Below are positions 1 through 8,276 of a DNA stretch of 64,000 bases, one piece after another. Numbering within the stretch: the stretch's first letter is position 1; each line of letters begins with the position of its first letter. The DNA is taken from assembly GCA_003615045.1 (NCBI GenBank), contig ML014111.1, forward strand, positions 62,001 through 126,000. The letters run 5' to 3'. Source of the stretch: Caulochytrium protostelioides (lineage: Eukaryota > Chytridiomycota > Caulochytriomycetes > Caulochytriales > Caulochytriaceae). The translations under genes and the position numbers were made by a program. The notes below the pieces were generated by a model. It was given only the letters and a program-made list of their open reading frames with translations, did not search any database and was not told the DNA's origin.

Positions 1-1452
1 GCGGTAGGAGCTAGGGGGGATGCTCCCGAGCAGACTACTAGGGCCACGACTGGTGGGGAATCGGGTATGGGTCGTACGCCCCCGGGAAACGGGTTGCGAG
101 CAACAAAGAGGATTGCCGGACCCACGACGGGATGAATCTCACCGATAATGGTGCCGGAGGGTTGCTCGTGACGAATGGCGGACCACGTCATGCACGCGAT
201 GCCCGTGACAACAAGCGTTGGTCAAGATCCCCCTCCAAGGTGCCGTCCGTCCGCCAGACGGGCCGTTCGCCGTCGTGCGACATCCGGAAAACCCTTGCTG
301 CCAGCACCAAGTCAAGGGCCGCGCTTGTTGAAGCCGCCGCTCATGGTCCATTCAGGCCACATGGAAGCGCCATGTCCCGAACATGGGGGGTGAGGGCACC
401 GGTATGCCGTGACGCGGGCGAACAGCAGACAGTTTTTTTTAAGCCGTGGCGTCGACGGCGTTCGCGACCCACGGATGAATGGCGCCGGTGCGCTTGCATC
501 GACCCTTGCCGTGTCGGTTGCGGCATGCGTCGCCTCCTCTCGTCGGCATTTTCTCGCCCCGGCCGGCGGGTCTTGTCATGGACGGCCAAGCGCCTCCGAA
601 ACGCGCGGATTCCACGCCTCCAGATGGCAGATATGGCGCGCCGCCCCAAGCGAGCGGTGCCATCAGCGGCCCTGAGACGGCCGCCGGCCGCGGCGGTGGC
701 GGTGGCGCCAAACAGGGCTGGACAGGGCCAACCCCCATTGGAGGGGGTCTGGCTCGCTCCTTTGATGTACCGGCTGAATGCCAGCGGGGCCGCCAAAATT
801 CATCGTGCCTTCCACCATTCCCTCATCTCGGCTGGTTCGGCCGCGAGCCGTGGCGTCTGCCGGTGATCTGCCGATGGCCGCCGCCCTCCACCCCATCACG
901 TACAAGTGATGAGGCTTCCGTAATCGTAGTAGACAAGGGGGCCACAATGCGCCACCAGACGAGAGAAGATATCGAACCTATCCACCTACGATGATCGAAA
1001 TTTTCATCAACCAAGACCGATCGTCGGATTTAGGGGCAGAAGCAACATCGATCATTTCATACCACAGCAACGCCTTCCCTTCGATTGCTATCGGGGATCC
1101 AGTGATTAGTGTTGTTTTAGATGTTATGCCATCATATATGTTGTTGTTGGAGTCAGCTGGGGATCACGTTTTGTGAAAGGTCTCCATGCAATTCAACAAG
1201 GCCTTTTCACGGCGTATTGCCTGATCTCGTTTGATCAGCCTCGGAAGCCGCCGATCGGTGGTAGTCCTGGTGTCTTGTATGTCGCGACCACGATTGACAA
1301 GGCGGATGCCTACACCTCACCGACCTCGACCCGGAAGACCTATAGTGACGGCATACCTGTGATGTCGCACGCCGGCCCGACTCAAGTCGGGGTGGGATCG
1401 ACCGTTGCGTCATACTTGGGTGACCCGTCTCCCAAGGTGTAAGTCGACTCCG

Positions 1453-1519
1453 ACGTCAGCACCACGTCAGCCCATCTGTCGACGTCAGCGTGGGGCACGG
1501 ACGTCAGCAGCGACGTCAG
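1453..1519. promoter_or_regulatory. Cluster of five ACGTCAG (CRE/ATF half-site-like) repeats
   Basis: ACGTCAG occurs at 1453-1459, 1464-1470, 1482-1488, 1501-1507 and 1513-1519, several in the longer form CGACGTCAGC. Read on the other strand this is CTGACGT, containing the TGACGT half site bound by ATF/CREB-type bZIP factors. The cluster lies about 370-440 bases before the hydrophobin start codon. The repeats are seen directly; the bZIP role and the link to the hydrophobin are inferred. Confidence 0.45.
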
Positions 1520-1654
1520 GGTCTCAGCGGGCGAGTCAGCCAGCACACTGCGACAGCAGCACGCGAGACTCCCAGTGCTGAGCATGCAGCACGCTAGGCG
1601 GCATGGATTTCTTTGACGCTCGGGCATCGCAATCTGATGGCTGGTGCTGAAACC

Positions 1655-1662
1655 TATTTAAA
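1655..1662 (+). promoter_or_regulatory. TATA-like box upstream of the hydrophobin
   Basis: TATTTAAA lies 228 bases before the hydrophobin ATG in locally GC-rich DNA and is followed by a CT-rich leader. Spacing and composition suit a strongly transcribed fungal gene, but no transcript start can be seen from sequence alone. Confidence 0.35.
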
Positions 1663-1889
1663 GCCGGAGCCGATCTGGCCGAGGGAAGAAACATCATCCC
1701 GACAGAAAAACATCTTGAAACGCTTCTCACCAGCCACTCTGCGTCTTCTGCTTCTTCATACTTCTTCATACCTCCTGAACCACTCTCAACCAATCAACCA
1801 ACCCGCCATCAGCTCGCCTTAAGCTTCACGCTGGATCCAACTAACGCGGCGTTACACCCTCTCCTTCACGCGCCACCCAATCTATCAAC

Positions 1890-2237
1890 ATGTTCGTCAT
1901 CAAGACCCTCCTTACCGCCGTCGCCGTCCTCGGTGCGACCAATGGTGCCCTTGCCTGGTCCGGCAGCTCCGCCATCTCGTGCGGCAACGGCAGCACCTCG
2001 TTCTGCTGCTCGGATGTCTCCAGCCCGGATTCCTCGGCCACCGGCGTCCTGTCGGGCATCCTCAACAACATCCACGTGGGCGTCAACTGCTCGCCCGTGA
2101 CGCTGTCGCTGCTCAGCTCGACGAGCGTCAGCCAGTGCAACAGCAATATCATCTGCTGCTCGGGCCGCTCTGTGGGCGGCGCGACCCAGCTTGGCTGCGA
2201 TGCCCGCACCCTGCGCAAAATGAGCCCGGACGCTTAA
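1890..2237 (+). CDS. Class I-type hydrophobin, secreted
   Basis: This 115-residue protein has a signal peptide (about residues 1-22, hydrophobic core after Lys5) and the eight-cysteine hydrophobin signature: C31, C39-C40, C67, C83, C89-C90, C103. Loop lengths between cysteines are 7, 26, 15, 5 and 12. The long second loop (26) fits class I; class II has a short one. Hydrophobins are secreted amphipathic proteins that assemble at air-water interfaces and coat aerial structures. The mature region is rich in Ser, Thr, Gly, Val and small residues, as usual. It is a single exon, whereas many Dikarya hydrophobins have introns. A TATA-like box and a repeat cluster lie upstream. The family call is secure from the cysteine pattern. 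It is unexpected because neighbouring genes look like those of a flagellated fungus. Confidence 0.9.
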   Translation: MFVIKTLLTAVAVLGATNGALAWSGSSAISCGNGSTSFCCSDVSSPDSSATGVLSGILNNIHVGVNCSPVTLSLLSSTSVSQCNSNIICCSGRSVGGATQLGCDARTLRKMSPDA

Positions 2238-2414
2238 ACCAAATGCAGAGCTTGGTCCCTGAGTAGTTCTTTCTGATCATGTAAAGCATCGAAAATAATA
2301 AGAAAATCATCTACCGGGATTATCATCCAGCAAAAAAAAAAGAGCATACGGGGCCAGAAGCACGGTGGAGGGAGAGAAATCACCGAAGAAAAAAAATCCC
2401 GACAAAGTCCCCCT

Positions 2415-3947
2415 TTAGGCCGCGGCGAGACGGGCCTTGCGAGCAATCTCCTTGTTGCGGGTGATGTAGCGGTCACAGGCGTTCCGCGAGGCGACATCGG
2501 CGATCTGGAGCGAGATCTTCTGCAGGGTGGTGTTGTCGAGCATCGAGCGCGTCAGGCTCTGCTCGGCATCGGTGCCGCTCTTCTGGCGCTGGCCGCCGAG
2601 CCGCAGCTCGCGCAGCCCCGTGTTCTTGCCGACCATCTCGGCGAGGGCCTTGATGCCCTGCGGCGCGATCTGGTTGCGCTCCAGATCAAGGAGCTCGAGC
2701 GTCGCGTTGGAGCGAAGCGCCTCGGCGATCTCCTTGGCGGCGTCGGTGCCGAGGCCCGTGTTCGCCAGCACGAGACGCTTCAGGCACGTGTTGTGGCCCA
2801 GCGAGCGGCCGAGCGCGATCCCGTGCGCGGGGCTCAACACGCGGCAGTCGCGCAGGTCCAGCTCCACGAGCGTGGGGTCGTTCTGCTCCAGCAGCTGCAG
2901 CGCATGCAGGAGCTCGTCCAGGACGGGATTGGTCTGGCGGACAGGCGCCACGATCGCCGACGTCGGCACGGGCGGGCCCGATGCCGCCGTGCGCTGCGAG
3001 GGCGTCGCACGGGCGGCGCTCATATCGGCGCGGCTGCTGCTCGTGCTGCCGCGGCGGCTGCCATGGCGGCTGCCGACGGCGCTCGTCGGCGGGGAGGCCG
3101 CCGCGGACGACGCCGCCGCTGCGGCCGCCACGGCTGCGGCGACGGCCGCCGGCTCGACGGGCGACGCGATCCCAGGCGGCTGGCTCTCGTCAACCCATTC
3201 CTGGTGCTGCAGGATGGCCGACGAGTGTTCGATCACGGGCTCGTCGACCGTCGTGTCGAGCGCGTGCGGCATCGCGACGGCCTGCGGCTGCTCGGGCGAC
3301 AGCTGCTGCGCCACAATCTCAACGGGGTGCGCTTCCGCCGGCTCGGCGGCCTCCGGCTCGGCCTGGTCGGCCGGCTCGGTCACTGCGGCGGCCGCAGGCG
3401 CGTCGGTCTCGACAGCCGCGACTGGCGCCTCGTGGGCCGATGCGGATGTGGGCGACACAACGTCCGGCTCCGCGGCCTGCTCAGCTTCGGCCTGCTGCGC
3501 CTCGGCCTGCTCAGCTTCGGCCTGCTCTTCGTGGAATTCGTGGTGCGCCTCATCGGACGCCGCCTGCCTCCTCGACTGCACCATCCGTGCGGCCATCCAT
3601 ACCCACGGAAGCGTTTCCGGCCACGATCACGTTCATTCATCATCGAGATCAGCAAGAGGTGAGTGTCACGTGCTTCCAACGCCACGTGCTCGCGAGAGGT
3701 ATGTCCATGTCGGATCCGGAGGATCACTTACCTCGTCGTCGTCGGCCTGATCGGCATCGGCAACAGCCTTCGTCCCCGCCTCATCGTCGGTATCAGCTAA
3801 GGCGGGGCCCTCAGCAGCCTCGTGCTCATGCTCGGTGTCCTGGACCTGGACGCCCGAGTCCGAGCCGGCGCCATCTTGGCGGCCGTGGATCGACCCCGCG
3901 GCCGAGCCCTTCTCGAGGGCCTCCGGCGAATCGGCCTCGGAACTCAT
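2415..3947 (-). CDS. Tropomodulin-like actin pointed-end capping protein (two exons)
   Basis: Exon 1 is 3947-3732, beginning ATG for MSSEADSPEALEK, and ends at a GTAAGT donor in phase 0. Exon 2 is about 3575-2415 with a CAG acceptor at 3578-3576; a second in-frame CAG at 3566-3564 is an alternative. The product is about 458 residues. Residues 1-280 are acidic and Ala/Glu/Pro-rich, with repeats such as EQAEAEQAEAQQAEAEQ. Residues ~283-458 are leucine-rich repeats (ELDLRDC, RLVLANTGLG, LLDLERNQI) ending in a tropomodulin-type cap: LRLGGQRQKSG, then MLDNTTLQKISLQ and YITRNKEIARKARLA. Animal tropomodulins share the order DNQRQ, ML-NT-L-K and I-NND-VRK-R there. Family knowledge says these cap actin pointed ends. 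The N-terminal tropomyosin-binding helices are not evident, so the role in this fungus is inferred. Confidence 0.7.
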
Positions 3948-4641
3948 GGTGGACGGGATCGAGTGAATCAAGGGGTAGGGGGGATATCTGGAAAGAGAGA
4001 TGCGGGCGCGTCGATCACGATCGGAACCAAGGGCGAGGTCAGAAGGCGCAGGACCCGTATGGTGTGCCGTCCCTCGGGCCAGCGCGTCAACCGCTTGGCC
4101 TCCTCGTCTGGCCGTCTCATCTCTTCCCGCATCCTTACGACGCGACCCAGGCTCCTCTCGCCCGGGAGCATCGGCATCCTGCGTGCCCCTCCGAGACCCC
4201 CGCGTCGACTTTATACGTCCCAGGCTGCGGGTGATCCAAGAGCGTTGATGCGACTCGCGGGGGATGGGATGGTGGGATGGGGGGTGGCGGCCGTCCATGG
4301 GGGAGAGTGTGAGAGGCCGTGCGAAAGTGCCCGCGCCCCAGTAAATCAAAAGAGGCGCTGCGCTGCCGCGGCCGCCGCACGCCGTCCGCCGCCCGCGGGC
4401 ATGCCCCTCTCGCGGTGTGGCGGGTGGCCCATGCCTCGAGCCATGCCCATGCCATGCACCGCGCGGCCTCGGCGTCGGGGCTGAACCCAGACGAGGCGAG
4501 CGATCGAACGATAGAGTGGTGGGCACCGGTGGCGGCGGCGGCGTCCTGCTGCTCCCACTGCTGCCGAGCGCCTTCGTCTAGGGATCTAGGCTCGCGTGGG
4601 CACAGGCCGCGATGGCTGCGCTAGCCGCGATGGATCGACTG

Positions 4642-4680
4642 CGACAACGACAACGACAACGACAGCGACAGCGACAACGA
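4642..4680. repeat. CGACAA/CGACAG microsatellite
   Basis: The hexamer CGACAA, with CGACAG variants, is repeated about six times in non-coding DNA between two divergent genes. No function is evident. Confidence 0.7.
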
Positions 4681-6058
4681 GACGGATCAGCATATCGCGA
4701 TCTAAGACGGCGCACCCATCACATGTGTGCGCCGTCCAGAAGGTTCGGCGGCCATGCCGGCGTACAGGCGGCGCTTCCTGGCCTGCGGTGTATGATGACT
4801 CAACCCGAGGGCACCGCCGGCCTTCACCTGGTGCCTGGCAGCGCCCCCACGTCGAGGCCAGAGGCGAGGCGAGGCGAGGCCAGACAGGCGGCCTGGGCGC
4901 CGTGGCAAAGCAGCGAGAGACCGCCACGGGAGGGGCCGCCGATCCTTCCCCAACCCTTTCCACAACATCTGTAAAATTGAGTCGTCGCCAAAGCCAAAAT
5001 ATGCCCGTAATGACGATCCAGAGTGACCACACACTCAAAGACATCCGGAGATCCCCGAGAAGACGACTGCACCGTGAATGCATACAAGCCCGCCCAATGA
5101 GGTCGACGACGGGGTGTCTTGGTCCACCCCATGCATCATCATTCGACATTGATCTTATGGGGTCTCCCCCTGAGGGCGCTCGATGGCAGGGCCCCGTCAT
5201 GGCTGGAATTGGCTCTCGCTTTGCTCAATTTGCTGTGACTACGCAGTGTAAGAACCGCTGGGATGCTGGCCGATGGGGGTTGGCAGATGCCGCTCGATCA
5301 TTTGATGCCTCTGCTGATAGCACAAGGCGGCCGTGCGAATCAGGCAAGTTAGACTTGACAGCATTCCGTCTCTCTGCATAGGCCTAGCAGATCGGACCAT
5401 CATGTATCATAGGTGCCCCTTTCTTCGTTCCTCCTGCGATGGAGCATGGGCAGAATTCGTTGCATCATCGCATGACGCTGACCGGTCCGGCCGGCCTCGA
5501 TGGTCCAGCCGGCCCATGAAGAATTCGAATCAGAAACACAATGCCGTCTCGAGCCCGAGTCTTTCGAAGCCTCGAGTGGCAACATCGCCCGAGGTCCACA
5601 CGGCGTACGCAGTCAGCCACCTGCAGAATTTCAACGGAGATCGTGGAGGCCCCGTTCACCGCATGATGGCGCTGCATAGCGCTGCACAGCGCCGCATGGC
5701 GCCGCCTGGCGCTCGGTGGCTCAGACGTATGACGCCGGCGGCGTGGCGCTCATATCAAATCAAATCCGATCGGAGCTATGGTAAAAAAGAATCGGCTCGA
5801 CCGGCTATTCTTAGCCATGGCGTTAGCGGCGACAGCGGCGCCCGTGGCGGCGACCGGCGTCAACAAGTATCGAATGGCTTCCTCCGGAAGCGAAAGCGGC
5901 GTCGGCGCTTCCTGCCCATCCCGAGGCAGGAAGGGTCTTCCTGGTCCAGGGCCTCGACGATCCGACGCTATTTTAGGTTGACGCGATCACACGCGCCCTG
6001 GTTGCCGGCTACGAGCACCGACGCCGCTCATGCAGCTACATGCCGCCACCGCGCGAGC

Positions 6059-6065
6059 TATATAA
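6059..6065 (+). promoter_or_regulatory. TATA box upstream of the 2OG dioxygenase
   Basis: TATATAA lies 325 bases before the dioxygenase ATG, followed by a long CT-rich leader (about 6210-6380). It is the only strong TATA match nearby. Confidence 0.4.
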
Positions 6066-6383
6066 GCGCTTCATTCCGGCCACCGGACGCTGGACGATGC
6101 GATCGGGTTCATAGGGCGTGGTTGTTGCATACAGGACTTCTCAATCGTGTCAAGTGCCCACACCGCATCTACCGATTCGTCGTGCGGCGCGATCACTCGT
6201 GTTGCTTGGTGGTTGCCTCTTTCCAGCTGCCCTCTTTCTCTCTCACTCAATCGATCTCTTGGATCAATCTCCTGGACCCGCCGTATTATTCTCTTCGTTG
6301 ATTACTTTGGCTATCGACGGTGTCGATCCCCATCTCGGCGCCTGCGTCGTTTCTCTCGTCTTCCTCGTCTTCATTCTTTGAAA

Positions 6384-7514
6384 ATGGCCAACAAGGCGGC
6401 GGGTGCTTTTGAGAAGCTTCCGATCCTGGACGTCGCGCTCTTGCGGGGCTCGGCCAAGGACAAGGCCCAGTTCCTGCATGAATTGCGCGAAACGTGTTTG
6501 AATGTCGGGTTCTTCTATGTGAAGAACCATGGCATCCCCGAAGAGGTCGTGGAAAGCATCTTTGGCGCAGGCAAACGCTTCTTCGAGCTGCCCGCCGATG
6601 TGAAGCAGAAAAGCTCGGTCGCGGCCGCACCGCACTTTGTCGGGTGGATCCCGGCCGAGAGCGAAATCACCCACGGCCGTGCGGACGTCCGCGAGTCCTT
6701 CGACTACCAGTGGAAGGGCAACACGGCGCCGCCGATCGGCGCGCCAATCTGGAAAAACACCCTCGGTCCGACGCCGTTCCCGTCGGAGGCCGACTGCCCG
6801 GGCTTCGACAAGGCCAGCACCGACTGGATGCTCGCGGCCGCCGATCTCGGCTACACGCTGCTGCACGCGATTGCGGAGTCGCTCGGCCTCGAGTCTAACG
6901 CCCTCGACCAGTACGTGAACGATCCTGAAGGGCGCCGCGCATGGCTGACCAAGATCAACCGCTACCCGCCGGTCGCGCCCGACGCGAACAACACCCAGGG
7001 CTGCGGCCACCACACCGACGACGGGTTCCTCACCATCCTCGCGATCGACGACATCCCGGGCCTGCAGGTGCAGAACATGGCCGGCACGTGGATCGATGTC
7101 CACCGCGTTCCGGGCACCTTTGTCGTCAATCTCGGCGACTACCTCGAGAAGCTGACGGGCGGCGCGTACGTGTCGACGACGCATCGCGTGTTCAGCAACG
7201 TCGGCGGTGCCGTGGACCGCTACTCGGTACCCTTCTTCCTTGACCCGCATCCGCTCGTGATCCGCAACGTCGAGCCCATCCCGGACAGCGCGCTGCTGCC
7301 TGAGATTGTCGCTGCGCGCAACAAGGACTACAAGTCGGACGTGATGAAGGGCGACCAGCGCAAGATCGGCCGCACCCACGGCGAGAGCAACTTTATCAAC
7401 CGCCTCAAGAGCTACCCGCTCTGCGGCGACCGCTGGTACCCCGATCTGAACTGGAAGCAGCTCGCTGTCGAATGGTCTGAGGGCTTCACTCCGGGCGAGA
7501 CCGACGTCTGGTAA
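6384..7514 (+). CDS. 2-oxoglutarate/Fe(II)-dependent dioxygenase, isopenicillin N synthase-like
   Basis: This 376-residue protein has the full DIOX_N plus 2OG-FeII oxygenase architecture. The N-terminal half carries the family segment NVGFFYVKNHGIPEE. The double-stranded beta-helix core has the iron ligands H210 and D212 (HHTDDGFLTIL) and H267 (STTHRVFSN). R279, in the RYSVPFF block, is the usual 2-oxoglutarate-binding arginine. The length matches the family (320-380). No signal peptide is seen, so it is probably cytosolic. The ATG in AAAATGGCC was chosen because homology starts just after it; the open frame extends upstream without similarity. Such enzymes hydroxylate or desaturate small molecules, and the substrate cannot be told from sequence. 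There is no biosynthetic cluster around it. Confidence 0.85.
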   Translation: MANKAAGAFEKLPILDVALLRGSAKDKAQFLHELRETCLNVGFFYVKNHGIPEEVVESIFGAGKRFFELPADVKQKSSVAAAPHFVGWIPAESEITHGRADVRESFDYQWKGNTAPPIGAPIWKNTLGPTPFPSEADCPGFDKASTDWMLAAADLGYTLLHAIAESLGLESNALDQYVNDPEGRRAWLTKINRYPPVAPDANNTQGCGHHTDDGFLTILAIDDIPGLQVQNMAGTWIDVHRVPGTFVVNLGDYLEKLTGGAYVSTTHRVFSNVGGAVDRYSVPFFLDPHPLVIRNVEPIPDSALLPEIVAARNKDYKSDVMKGDQRKIGRTHGESNFINRLKSYPLCGDRWYPDLNWKQLAVEWSEGFTPGETDVW

Positions 7515-8276
7515 AAAAAGAAAAACACCCCGACTCTCCCTCCCATAGAGATCAGGGATAGTAATGCGATACGAGATGATAAGTACCTTAATAAATTCCT
7601 GGTGCCCTTCATGTTCTGAGATGCGGACCAACGCTTTAGGTTTGACGAGTCAGGCCAGGCAGCGTCCGATGTTCAACACGGCATTGAGATCGCGGTTCAT
7701 GAACTTGCCGTGGGTGGTATCACACTACATCAAACCTCGGACCACACGGTCCCCTGACGCCGGCGTTGATCGGGTTTCAGGACCACATGCGCCTGGGCAT
7801 ACCCCCGTCCGGGTCTTGCGGACCTGGTTGACCGCCGTCGGCTCGGCCGTGGGGCGCCCCCCCGGGACGCGCGAGAAATCAGCACGGCCGTCGGGTCCCG
7901 GGTTCGCATCGTCGTCAGGATCTCATTCGTCTCGGCATGCACCTGGGTCGTCCGGAACTCGTCGACCAGGATGGTGCGGATACGCTGAGCGGACGTATGG
8001 TACGTCTGAGCTGTGGGGACGCCGAACTCGTCCTTGTTTTCGGGAGTAAACGGGTGCGCCATGGGCGACCACCACGGGTTTCTTCTCCGTGGCCGGCCCT
8101 TCGGCGAACGCGGTTAAAGAACTTGGCAAACATGTTGCCCTTTTAACCTGGGCGCGCGATGCGTATGAAACAAGGTAAAATTGAAAATTGGCATATGACG
8201 GGGAAATGAGTGGTAGGGGGGATATATGGGTCGGTCATGATGGGAGAAGGGGAGAAAGTTGCGGGTCGTCGCCGCT
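7515..8276. other. Intergenic region holding the nuclease relic
   Basis: This spacer separates the 2OG dioxygenase from the 3' end of the large PPR-type gene. Apart from the Fanzor-like relic it has an A-rich segment after the dioxygenase stop and a mixed stretch at 8134-8276. I saw no terminal inverted repeats or target-site duplication around the relic. Confidence 0.5.
7650..8133 (-). pseudogene. Decayed Fanzor (eukaryotic TnpB-like RNA-guided nuclease) C-terminal fragment
   Basis: Three reading frames on the minus strand together resemble the C-terminal third of a Fanzor/TnpB protein. From upstream they are: FAKFFNRVRRRAG; then, in the next frame, ATEKKPVVVAHGAPVYS (the strand before the RuvC-II region); then, in the third frame, RIRTILVDEFRTTQVH (7946-7966 encodes VDEFRTT, the RuvC-II glutamate motif). 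Last comes MNRDLNAVLNIGRCLA at 7700-7653, the RuvC-III motif NRD-NA--NI. The cysteines of the zinc finger expected between RuvC-II and RuvC-III are lost, at least two frameshifts and stops are present, and the N-terminal two thirds is absent. The fragment begins about 145 bases beyond the stop of the neighbouring PPR-type gene. TnpB/Fanzor identity comes from motif order and is an inference without a search; decay is plain from the broken frames. Confidence 0.6.

Larger units (their letters stand above)
1..1889. other. Intergenic / promoter region of the hydrophobin gene
   Basis: No protein in this stretch resembles a known family; the open frames are short, arginine-rich or proline-rich and overlap on both strands. 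The first ~900 bases are GC-rich, and composition drops clearly from about 900 to 1,200. A cluster of ACGTCAG repeats and a TATA-like box are listed separately. The last ~150 bases are CT-rich with few G residues, as expected for a fungal 5' leader. Confidence 0.6.
3948..6383. other. Intergenic region, no recognised gene
   Basis: This is the upstream region of two divergent genes. A CGACAA/CGACAG microsatellite runs over about 4642-4680. Open frames on both strands are low-complexity Arg/Pro/Ala translations without recognisable domains. Composition becomes less GC-rich after about 5,000. A TATA box near 6059 belongs to the following gene. Confidence 0.55.

Noticed and set aside
4642..4680. 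Regular short repeats that might suggest a CRISPR-like array
   Set aside because: The repeats are contiguous microsatellites without spacers, in a eukaryotic genome.
5333..6301. 322-codon plus-strand open frame before the dioxygenase
   Set aside because: It overlaps the TATA box and leader of the next gene and has no recognisable domain.
6264..7631. 455-codon open frame on the minus strand, fully antisense to the 2OG dioxygenase
   Set aside because: It is a by-product of GC-rich codon use on the opposite strand; no domain, while the plus-strand frame has all catalytic residues.
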